Origin: Clostridia bacterium
GTDB lineage: Bacteria; Bacillota_A; Clostridia; Oscillospirales; CAG-382
Length of the DNA stretch: 5,023 nt
Direction of reading: 5' to 3'
Assembly: GCA_017614095.1 (NCBI GenBank)
Contig: JAGACN010000081.1
Coordinates: forward strand, 1 to 5,023
Both the position numbers and the translations under genes were made by a program. The notes beneath the pieces are model-generated. The model was not told where the DNA came from. It made no database searches and saw only the letters and a list, made by a program, of their open reading frames with translations. This document shows, piece after piece, positions 1-5,023 of this stretch; position 1 is the stretch's first letter, and the number at the start of each line of letters is the position of its first letter.

Positions 1-435
1 GGCACCGTCGACGCGATGAAGACCGCTGCCGGCAACGAAGGCGGCGCCATGAACGGTTTCATCGGCATGGGCATGGCGATGAACATGGGCGGCAACAACG
101 CTGCCAATCTGTATGCGATGGGTCAGAACCAGCCCGTCGGACCGCAGGCCGGACAGGCTCCGAATCCGAACGCGTGGATCTGCTCCTGCGGCACCCCGAA
201 CGAAGGCAGATTCTGCCAGAACTGCGGCAAGGAAAAACCGTCCGCCAACGGTTGGACCTGCAAATGCGGCCGTGTGAACCAGGGCAACTTCTGCGCGAAC
301 TGCGGTGAAAAACGTCCCGCAGGCGCTCCGCTGTACCGCTGCGACAAATGCGGCTACCAGCCGGAAGATCCCGCTCATCCGCCGAAATTCTGCCCGAACT
401 GCGGCGACCCGTTCGACACGAACGACATTCAGTAA
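1..435 (+). CDS. C-terminal part of a probable SPFH-domain protein with three zinc ribbons (5'-truncated by window edge)
   Basis: The reading frame is open to the first base of the window, and no ribosome binding site precedes the first ATG at 16, so the gene almost certainly begins upstream. Numbering from that ATG, residues 8-50 form a Gly/Met/Asn/Ala-rich flexible linker. Three zinc-ribbon units follow. Ribbon 1 (54-75) has Cys56, 58, 67 and 70, and ribbon 2 (80-101) has Cys82, 84, 93 and 96; both follow CxC-x8-CxxC and open with Trp. Ribbon 3 (107-131) has Cys109, 112, 126 and 129 in a rubredoxin-like CxxC-x13-CxxC. Low-complexity Gly/Met linkers followed by such ribbons are typical of the C-termini of Firmicutes SPFH/'virion core protein'-like proteins (YdjI type), which are thought to act as membrane-associated scaffolds. 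The SPFH domain itself lies outside the window, so this identity is inferred. The ribbons probably bind zinc structurally or mediate protein contacts. The gene is followed after 46 bases by a second gene on the same strand. Another multi-zinc-ribbon protein cannot be excluded. Confidence 0.75.
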   Translation, partial: GTVDAMKTAAGNEGGAMNGFIGMGMAMNMGGNNAANLYAMGQNQPVGPQAGQAPNPNAWICSCGTPNEGRFCQNCGKEKPSANGWTCKCGRVNQGNFCANCGEKRPAGAPLYRCDKCGYQPEDPAHPPKFCPNCGDPFDTNDIQ

Positions 436-468
436 TTACCGAACAAAAAAAGAACGATAAAAAGAAAC

Positions 469-474
469 AGGAGG
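469..474 (+). promoter_or_regulatory. Strong ribosome binding site (AGGAGG)
   Basis: A perfect AGGAGG lies 7 bases before the ATG at 482 and fixes that start codon. It sits in an A-rich 46-base gap after the zinc-ribbon gene. No promoter-like pair of hexamers is evident in the gap, which favours co-transcription of the two genes. Confidence 0.85.
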
Positions 475-481
475 AACCAAC

Positions 482-1051
482 ATGTCTTTTCTTGACAACC
501 TGAAAAAAGCTGCCGGCAACATCGTCGACAAAGCGACCCAGGACACCAAGGATTTCGTTTTCAACGCCATCCCGATGAATCTGGAAGAACTGAAAGCCCG
601 TCCCGAAGCGGATCTGCAGGATCCGTTCGGCGTTGCCGCGCTGACCGTCATCGCGCTGAACATCTATCCCGCCAACGCGGAAGAGAGCTATAAGATGCTC
701 GAGTTCCTGCTCGGACCGACCGGCTTCTCCGGATTTGACAAATCCTTCATCAAAGACCGCTTTAATCAGAACGGCGATTCCACTCCCCGCTCCTATTTCC
801 AGGGCACTTCTCCGGCGAACAGCTACGAGCCGAGCGAGCCGTACACGATCACCGTGAAAACGACTCCCCATTCCAACGATATGGGAGAAGGATATATCAC
901 GCTGTATCTGCAGTCCAGCGGAGCGGACAGCATCCGCCCGATTTCCTTCCACAAACAGGGTTCCACCGGCAAATGGTTCATCCATGCCGATTCCTGGAAG
1001 GGCCTGCTGGCAGGCATCCGCAAACCGGCCAACGAGGATCCGTGGGCCTAA
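482..1051 (+). CDS. Conserved protein of unknown function, 189 aa (possibly DUF6935-like)
   Basis: The start is fixed by a perfect ribosome binding site 7 bases upstream, and the gene ends in TAA just before a strong terminator. No signal peptide or membrane segment is visible, so a cytoplasmic location is likely. Residues 1-30 look like an amphipathic helix rich in Lys and Asp. Residues 33-95 appear mostly helical, with a hydrophobic stretch at 50-62. Residues 98-118 are Ser/Pro/Gly-rich and probably a loop. Residues 119-180 look beta-rich and finish with an aromatic segment (Trp165, Phe166, Trp172) followed by a Gly-Ile-Arg-Lys-Pro motif at 178-182. No catalytic motif is recognisable. The overall layout reminds me of proteins annotated DUF6935 in Clostridia, but this is from memory and needs a profile search. 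Its place directly behind the zinc-ribbon gene suggests a shared role, perhaps as partner or client of the SPFH-like protein; that is inference only. Confidence 0.8.
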   Translation: MSFLDNLKKAAGNIVDKATQDTKDFVFNAIPMNLEELKARPEADLQDPFGVAALTVIALNIYPANAEESYKMLEFLLGPTGFSGFDKSFIKDRFNQNGDSTPRSYFQGTSPANSYEPSEPYTITVKTTPHSNDMGEGYITLYLQSSGADSIRPISFHKQGSTGKWFIHADSWKGLLAGIRKPANEDPWA

Positions 1052-1066
1052 GCTTCAGCGATTCAA

Positions 1067-1096
1067 AAAAGCGTCCGGACGATTCCGGGCGCTTTT
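1067..1096. terminator. Bidirectional rho-independent terminator between convergent operons
   Basis: AAAAGCGTCCGGA (1067-1079) pairs with TCCGGGCGCTTTT (1084-1096) around a CGAT loop, giving a 13-bp stem with a single G-T wobble. A T-rich tail (TTTTCTTT, 1093-1100) serves the plus strand. A run of six A at 1065-1070 reads as six T on the minus strand. It lies 15 bases after the plus-strand stop codon and 61 bases beyond the stop of the minus-strand HD-GYP gene, so it can end both transcripts. Confidence 0.9.
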
Positions 1097-1157
1097 CTTT
1101 ATTGTTTTGGTTTTTGCGTCGAATGCGTGATTTGATTGTATGTGCTTTTCGTAAAGC

Positions 1158-2558
1158 TTACTGCACGCTGTTCCGGATGTTCTCGATGGACTCGGTCGAT
1201 CCGGTCCCGTCTTCGTCCTTGGCGCGGAACTCCCCTTTTTCGACCAGGCGCAGGAACGCGTCGACCACGGGGGCGGAAAGCTGTGTGCCCGAGACCTCCC
1301 GGATGATGGAGACGGCCCGGTCGAAATTCATCCGCGACCGGTAGGGCCGGTTGGAATACATCGCGTCGAAACAGTCGGCTACGGCGATGACCTGACCGAC
1401 AAGGGGCATTTCGTCCCCTTTCAAGCCCATGGGATACCCCCGTCCGTCCGGCCGCTCGTGATGGGAGCGTGCGCCGATGGCGATCTCAGGCATCAGGCTG
1501 ATGGTATGCAGAACGTCGTATCCGCGCGAGGTATGGGACTTGATGAGTGCGAACTCCTCGTCGGTCAGCTTGCCCGGCTTGTTCAGGATGCCGTCCGGGA
1601 TCCCAACCTTTCCGATGTCGTGCATCAGAGCGATATTCCGGTACTTCTCGACGGTCTCTTCGTCCAGTCCCATCTCGCGGGCCAGCATTTGGGTGTAGTG
1701 CGCCACGCGGAAGGAATGGCCCTGCGTGTAGGAGTCCTTCATATCGACCACCTTGGCGAACGCTTCTATGATCTCGCGGGTCAGTTCCTTGTCCCGCGCC
1801 TGCTGGGCAAGCAGCGCGTCCATCTGGTCCGCGCGGCGGGTGCCGATGTACAGCCGCATGCCAATAAGGATGCAGCCGGCCAGGAACACGACGGCGATAA
1901 TGACGATGCGGACGAAGTAGCCGACGACGTAATCCTGTACGCCTTTCATGGAGAGGTCAGCGCCCACGTAGCAGACGCATCTGGCGCTCTTGTCCTTCAC
2001 GGGTTCGTACCGGGTCAGGAGCCAGCCGAAGGTATCCTTCGTCTCCAGCGTGTCGATCTCGCCGCCGGAAAGCAGCGTGGGGATCATCCCCTCCCAGCTC
2101 TCGTCGAAGCCGATCAGGTCGCCCAGGGCGTTCCCCTGCACGAGTTCGCCGGTCTCCTCGTCCACCGAGTCGAAATCGAAGACGACGTGGCAGCCGTCCT
2201 CCCGGATCTGGTAGACGTAGAGATACTGGAGATAGGGCGTGTTGTGCAGGATGTTTTCCAGTTCCGCCGCCGTTGCTTCATAGGCGCCGTCTTTTCCCTC
2301 GTTCAGCCAGCCGTCCACTTTGTCTCCGTCGATCCGGGCGGCCGCCAGCCGGGCGGTGTTGAGGATGATCTGTCCGCGGTGCTCTCGGGTGGTGCGCTCG
2401 AGGATGACGATGCTGGTGATGACGACGGCCGTGACCGTCAGCAGCATCAGCAGGGCCAGCAGGATCATCAGAAGCAGATGGCGGTTTTTGACCTTGACTT
2501 TACCCTTGCCATTGTCCTTTTCCTTTTCGTTGCCGCGTTTGGGTTTGTTTTCGTTCAC
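1158..2558 (-). CDS. Membrane-anchored HD-GYP cyclic-di-GMP phosphodiesterase with Cache-like extracytoplasmic sensor
   Basis: A 466-residue protein starting at GTG, chosen because AGGAGG lies 7 bases upstream. The N-terminus (1-26) is Lys/Asn/Glu-rich and probably cytoplasmic. Membrane helices fall at about 28-53 and 211-236, enclosing an extracytoplasmic domain (about 54-209). That domain ends in a pattern (YEPV at 184-187, then YVGADLSM at 197-204) resembling single Cache sensor domains. A helical linker (about 237-262) leads to an HD-GYP domain (about 262-443). Its expected metal and catalytic residues are present: His281 (HSFRVA), His313-Asp314, Lys317, His342, the HHExxDGxGYP signature at 366-376 (His366, His367, Asp371, Gly372) and Asp395, followed by RPYR at 404-407. 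The domain therefore looks catalytically competent to hydrolyse cyclic-di-GMP. There is no recognisable HAMP, GGDEF or receiver domain. The acidic tail after 443 is low complexity. It is the last of three minus-strand genes, 110 bases after the malic enzyme gene. Activity on another cyclic dinucleotide is possible; the ligand is unknown. Confidence 0.92.
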   Translation of the reverse strand: MNENKPKRGNEKEKDNGKGKVKVKNRHLLLMILLALLMLLTVTAVVITSIVILERTTREHRGQIILNTARLAAARIDGDKVDGWLNEGKDGAYEATAAELENILHNTPYLQYLYVYQIREDGCHVVFDFDSVDEETGELVQGNALGDLIGFDESWEGMIPTLLSGGEIDTLETKDTFGWLLTRYEPVKDKSARCVCYVGADLSMKGVQDYVVGYFVRIVIIAVVFLAGCILIGMRLYIGTRRADQMDALLAQQARDKELTREIIEAFAKVVDMKDSYTQGHSFRVAHYTQMLAREMGLDEETVEKYRNIALMHDIGKVGIPDGILNKPGKLTDEEFALIKSHTSRGYDVLHTISLMPEIAIGARSHHERPDGRGYPMGLKGDEMPLVGQVIAVADCFDAMYSNRPYRSRMNFDRAVSIIREVSGTQLSAPVVDAFLRLVEKGEFRAKDEDGTGSTESIENIRNSVQ

Positions 2559-2565
2559 ACAAAAT

Positions 2566-2571
2566 CCTCCT
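2566..2571 (-). promoter_or_regulatory. Ribosome binding site deciding the GTG start of the HD-GYP gene
   Basis: On the minus strand AGGAGG stands 7 bases before a GTG at 2558-2556. This near-perfect site supports GTG initiation rather than a start at an internal ATG, and keeps the Lys-rich N-terminus before the first membrane helix. Confidence 0.85.
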
Positions 2572-2590
2572 GTCTCTCCGCCTCACCGAT

Positions 2591-2617
2591 TTCTACGGAC
2601 GTTTTTGTCCGTCAGAA
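2591..2617. repeat. Imperfect inverted repeat in the gap upstream of the HD-GYP gene
   Basis: TTCTACGGAC (2591-2600) pairs with GTCCGTCAGAA (2607-2617) around a GTTTTT loop, giving 10 base pairs interrupted by one bulged C at 2613. On the minus strand the hairpin is not followed by a T-tract, so it is not a standard terminator for the malic enzyme transcript. It sits 20 bases upstream of the HD-GYP ribosome binding site and could be an operator, an mRNA-processing or stabilising hairpin, or chance. No good promoter hexamers were found in the 110-base gap; the best pair, TTCTGA/TAGAAA spaced 16, is weak and overlaps the repeat. Confidence 0.5.
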
Positions 2618-2668
2618 CCGGCGTGCTCAAAGGAGAGCAGAACTGTTTTACGACGGGCCAGCGGGCCG

Positions 2669-3847
2669 TCAGATGCGTGCCACGCCGGTCTCGTGCGCCG
2701 CTTTCACGACCGCTGCGGCAACCACCGGAGCGACCGATTTGTTCAAAGCGGACGGGATGATGTTCGTTTCCGAAAGCTCGTTTTCGTGGATCAGGGACGC
2801 AAGCGCGAACGACGTCGCCACTTTCATCTCTTCGTTGATGCGGGACGCGCGGCAGTCCAGTGCGCCGCGGAAGATTCCGGGGAACGCCAGCAGGTTGTTG
2901 ATCTGGTTCGGATAGTCCGACCGACCGGTGCCGACGATGCGCGCGCCGCCGGCCAGCGCCTGATCAGGCATGATCTCCGGCGTGGGGTTGGCCATGGAAA
3001 AGACGATGGCGTCCTTGTTCATGGTCGCGATCATCTTTTTGGTCACCGTGTTCGGTGCGGATACGCCGACGAAGACGTCCGCGCCGTTCAGCGCTTCCGC
3101 GATGCGGCCGGAACGGTCTTCCCCGTTCGTGATGCGCGCCATCTCGGCGGTCGCCGGATTCAGGTTCGGGTGCTTGCTGCACAGGATGCCGTCGACGTCG
3201 CACATGATGATCTTTTTCGGGTCGACGCCCATATGGATGAGATGCTTCGCGATGGAGATGCCGGCCGCTCCGGCGCCGCTCGTGGCGACCCGGATCTGTC
3301 CGATCTCCTTCCCGACCACTTTCAGCGCGTTCAGCAGGGCCGCTGCGACGACGATCGCGGTGCCGTGCTGGTCATCGTGGAAGACCGGGATATCGCAGAG
3401 TTCGATCAGCCGCTTTTCGATCTCGAAGCAGCGCGGCGCGGCAATGTCTTCCAGATTGATGCCGCCGAACGAACCGGAAAGCAGATAGATGGTGCGGACG
3501 ATCTCGTCCACGTCCTTGGACTTGATGCAGAGCGGGAAAGCGTCCACGTCCGCGAATTCCTTGAACAGGAGACATTTCCCCTCCATGACCGGCATGCCGG
3601 CCTCCGGGCCGATGTCTCCGAGGCCCAGCACGGCCGTGCCGTCCGTGATGACGGCGACCAGATTGTTCCGGCGGGTCAGCTCGTAGGATTTGCTCAAGTC
3701 CTTCTGGATCTCCAGACAGGGTTCGGCGACGCCGGGCGTATAGGCGAGGGAAAGATCCTCGCGGGTCTCGACTTTGACGCGCGGAACGACCTGGATCTTG
3801 CCGTTCCACTCGTAATGCTTCTGCAGCGACTCTTCACGGATGGTCAT
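2669..3847 (-). CDS. Malic enzyme (malate dehydrogenase, oxaloacetate-decarboxylating, NAD(P)-dependent)
   Basis: A 392-residue protein, the normal length for the short bacterial malic enzymes that lack a phosphotransacetylase-like domain. It converts (S)-malate to pyruvate, CO2 and NAD(P)H in the cytoplasm, using Mg2+ or Mn2+. Family motifs are present in order: [11 protein letters not shown] (33-43) with catalytic Tyr36, the [13 protein letters not shown] block (69-81), MEGK with catalytic Lys91, metal-binding Glu133-Asp134 (NLED), FHDDQHGT (156-163) with Asp158/Asp159, the Rossmann GAGAAG (191-196), and [10 protein letters not shown] (306-315) leading into [10 protein letters not shown] (322-331). 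Asp217/Asp219 after the nucleotide-binding strand leave the NAD versus NADP choice open, so neither maeA nor maeB is assigned. The ATG at 3847 is the first possible start, because an in-frame TGA lies 3 bases before it. A GGGAGG lies 12 bases upstream, inside the last codons of the preceding gene, a rather long spacing. The preceding dehydrogenase gene ends 7 bases away, which suggests translational coupling. Confidence 0.95.
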   Translation of the reverse strand: MTIREESLQKHYEWNGKIQVVPRVKVETREDLSLAYTPGVAEPCLEIQKDLSKSYELTRRNNLVAVITDGTAVLGLGDIGPEAGMPVMEGKCLLFKEFADVDAFPLCIKSKDVDEIVRTIYLLSGSFGGINLEDIAAPRCFEIEKRLIELCDIPVFHDDQHGTAIVVAAALLNALKVVGKEIGQIRVATSGAGAAGISIAKHLIHMGVDPKKIIMCDVDGILCSKHPNLNPATAEMARITNGEDRSGRIAEALNGADVFVGVSAPNTVTKKMIATMNKDAIVFSMANPTPEIMPDQALAGGARIVGTGRSDYPNQINNLLAFPGIFRGALDCRASRINEEMKVATSFALASLIHENELSETNIIPSALNKSVAPVVAAAVVKAAHETGVARI

Positions 3848-3854
3848 GATTCAC

Positions 3855-4964
3855 TCAGTCCTCCCACGGGAAGCGGTAGGCATGCAGGCCCAGTTCGTCG
3901 CGGACGGCGACCAGTTCCTTCTGGACGGCTTCGTTGATCGGAACGCCTGCGCGGCGGGCCATGCGGACGTCGAATTCCTTCTCGCCCGCGGTATAGATAC
4001 GTTCGGCTCCCGGCGCCTTTTCGGACGCGCGGAGCGCGCGGCAGATGTCCCCTGCCGTCTTCCGGAAGGTGCATTCGCCCATGAAATGATCGGTGTCGAT
4101 CGCGAAGAAGAAATGACCGAGGTGGAACATCTTCTTGGAGCCGTCTTCCGCGATGCCGGAGAGCATCTTCATGAAGGGGCCTCCGCACAGAGCGGCGGAA
4201 AGGATCTCGACCGTCGCCGCGTAGCCGTAGCCTTTGTAGCCGGCCAGATCTTCACCCGCGCCGCCGAGCGGGCAGAGCGCCGCTTCACCGGTATTCAGTT
4301 CTTTCAGGATCGCGACGGAATCGGTATGGTATTTGCCGTCACGACCGATAACCTGTCCTTCCGGCGTCGGCTTGCCCAGACGGGCGTAGTATTCGATCTT
4401 GCCGCGCTGCACGATGGAGGTCGCGCAGTCCAGAACGAAATCGAAGGGTTCGTCGGTCGGCAGACCGAAGGTCAGCGGGTTGGTGCCCATCATGTTCTCG
4501 ACGCCGAAGGTCGGAGCGATGGACGGACGCGCGTTGGTGCCCGTGATGCCGATGCAGCCCATGCGGGTGGCCATCGTCGCGTAATAGCCGGCGATGCCGT
4601 AATGGCAGGAATTCTGAACGGCGACGCCGCCCATGCCGTATTTTTTCGCTTTCGCGATCGCCATGCTCATCGCCTTGTGGGCGACGACCTGGCCCATGCC
4701 GTCTCCGCCGTCCAGGACCGCGGTGGTCTCCGTCTCCTTGAGCACCTGGATGTTGGTGACAGGATGCTGGATCCCCGCCTTGATCCGGTCGATGTAGATC
4801 GGCTTGAAGCGGTTGCAGCCGTGGCTCTCGATGCCGCGCCTGTCGCTCTCGAGCAGCACGTCCGCGCAGATCGCGGCGTCCTCTTCGGGAACGCCGTAGG
4901 CTTTGAACGCGTCGATAAGGAACGAGTTCATGAGTTCCCATGATACATAAGGCCTTGTTTCCAT
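3855..4964 (-). CDS. Ldh family oxidoreductase (type-2 malate/L-lactate dehydrogenase)
   Basis: A 369-residue protein, full length for the type-2 malate/L-lactate dehydrogenase family. This NAD(P)-dependent 2-hydroxyacid dehydrogenase family is unrelated to the classical Rossmann-fold LDH/MDH and includes malate, ureidoglycolate, sulfolactate and diketogulonate enzymes. Family marks seen are Arg43-Gly44 through Ser47-His48-Gly49 (catalytic His48), SCHYG at 119-123 (His121), GTNPL at 160-164, DCATS at 179-183, the KGYGYA block at 244-249, and GHFFFAID at 283-290. No membrane segment or signal peptide is visible, so it is cytoplasmic. The ATG at 4964 is preceded 6 bases upstream by a weak GGGAA within a purine-rich leader. 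It is the first gene of the minus-strand cluster in the window, 7 bases ahead of malic enzyme. That pairing favours malate as substrate (malate to oxaloacetate, or the reverse), but family members differ in substrate and sequence alone cannot settle it. Confidence 0.92.
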   Translation of the reverse strand: METRPYVSWELMNSFLIDAFKAYGVPEEDAAICADVLLESDRRGIESHGCNRFKPIYIDRIKAGIQHPVTNIQVLKETETTAVLDGGDGMGQVVAHKAMSMAIAKAKKYGMGGVAVQNSCHYGIAGYYATMATRMGCIGITGTNARPSIAPTFGVENMMGTNPLTFGLPTDEPFDFVLDCATSIVQRGKIEYYARLGKPTPEGQVIGRDGKYHTDSVAILKELNTGEAALCPLGGAGEDLAGYKGYGYAATVEILSAALCGGPFMKMLSGIAEDGSKKMFHLGHFFFAIDTDHFMGECTFRKTAGDICRALRASEKAPGAERIYTAGEKEFDVRMARRAGVPINEAVQKELVAVRDELGLHAYRFPWED

Positions 4965-5023
4965 AGTTCTTTCCCTTTTCCTTTAACTCTATACTCTGTG
5001 CCGGGACTGCCGGCTGACATACA
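4965..5023 (-). promoter_or_regulatory. Leader and possible promoter of the dehydrogenase/malic enzyme operon
   Basis: Reading the minus strand, a TATAGA at 4993-4988 could be a -10 element, with a purine-rich leader (AAAGGAAAAGGGAAAG) before the ATG. No acceptable -35 hexamer was found 16-20 bases upstream, and the window ends soon after, so this is weak. An inverted repeat GCCGG-N5-CCGGC (5000-5014) sits just upstream of the TATAGA and could be an operator or the foot of an upstream hairpin. No coding sequence is visible in this 59-base stretch. Confidence 0.25.

Noticed and set aside
59..985. Minus-strand open frame (308 codons) across both left-hand genes
   Set aside because: It spans the zinc-ribbon gene, the gap and the 189-residue gene; its Arg/Ser/Cys-rich C-terminal half is the complement of the zinc-ribbon codons. 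The sense strand has the ribosome binding site and terminator.
1144..1157. Small hairpin GCTTT-TCGT-AAAGC just beyond the HD-GYP stop codon
   Set aside because: The stem is only 5 AT-rich base pairs with no T-tract on the minus strand; the strong terminator at 1067-1096 explains transcript ending better.
2653..2669. GC-rich hairpin at the stop codon of malic enzyme as a terminator
   Set aside because: The stem has an internal G-G mismatch and only a three-base loop, overlaps the stop codon, and is followed on the minus strand by CGTAAAAC rather than a T-tract.
1458..2915. Long plus-strand open frame (485 codons) antisense to the HD-GYP gene and the end of malic enzyme
   Set aside because: It opposes two genes with complete family motifs, runs across their intergenic gap, lacks a ribosome binding site and encodes a low-complexity Asp/Val/Arg-rich product. 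It is a shadow caused by GC-rich third codon positions.
2693..3937. Plus-strand open frame (414 codons) antisense to malic enzyme
   Set aside because: The product is Arg/Asp/Gly-rich with no recognisable domain, and the opposite strand encodes a clear malic enzyme with all catalytic motifs.
3840..4943. Plus-strand open frame (367 codons) antisense to the Ldh-family dehydrogenase
   Set aside because: It mirrors the real gene almost exactly, has no ribosome binding site, and shows the same Arg/Asp/Ala-rich shadow composition.

Overview
This window looks like ordinary chromosomal DNA from a GC-rich, Firmicutes-type bacterium, most plausibly an anaerobic Clostridia lineage. This is an inference from several signs: strong AGGAGG ribosome binding sites, a GTG start, a classic hairpin plus T-tract terminator, a zinc-ribbon tail of the kind found on Firmicutes SPFH proteins, and a Cache-like HD-GYP receptor. 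No rRNA, tRNA, transposase, phage gene, CRISPR array or other sign of transfer was seen. The taxonomic call cannot be made firm from the window alone.

Left part (1-1100, plus strand): the window opens inside a gene whose surviving C-terminus has a Gly/Met/Asn-rich linker and three zinc ribbons. It is probably the tail of an SPFH/'virion core'-like protein. A strong ribosome binding site 46 bases downstream starts a 189-residue protein of unknown function, possibly of the DUF6935 type. The two genes look like an operon, and a strong bidirectional terminator follows at 1067-1096.

Right part (4964 down to 1158, minus strand): three genes read toward the same terminator in the order type-2 malate/L-lactate dehydrogenase, malic enzyme, membrane-anchored HD-GYP phosphodiesterase. 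The first two are 7 bases apart and are almost certainly co-transcribed. Both act on 2-hydroxy acids, and malic enzyme turns malate into pyruvate, CO2 and NAD(P)H. The HD-GYP gene follows after 110 bases that hold an imperfect inverted repeat but no convincing terminator. It may therefore be read as part of the same transcript or separately controlled. It carries an extracytoplasmic Cache-like sensor and an intact HD-GYP catalytic domain, suggesting a receptor that lowers cyclic-di-GMP. A link between its ligand and the upstream metabolic genes is only a hypothesis.

No clearly new system is visible. The items most worth a second look are the zinc-ribbon/unknown-protein pair and the placement of a cyclic-di-GMP receptor behind a malate/lactate metabolism operon.
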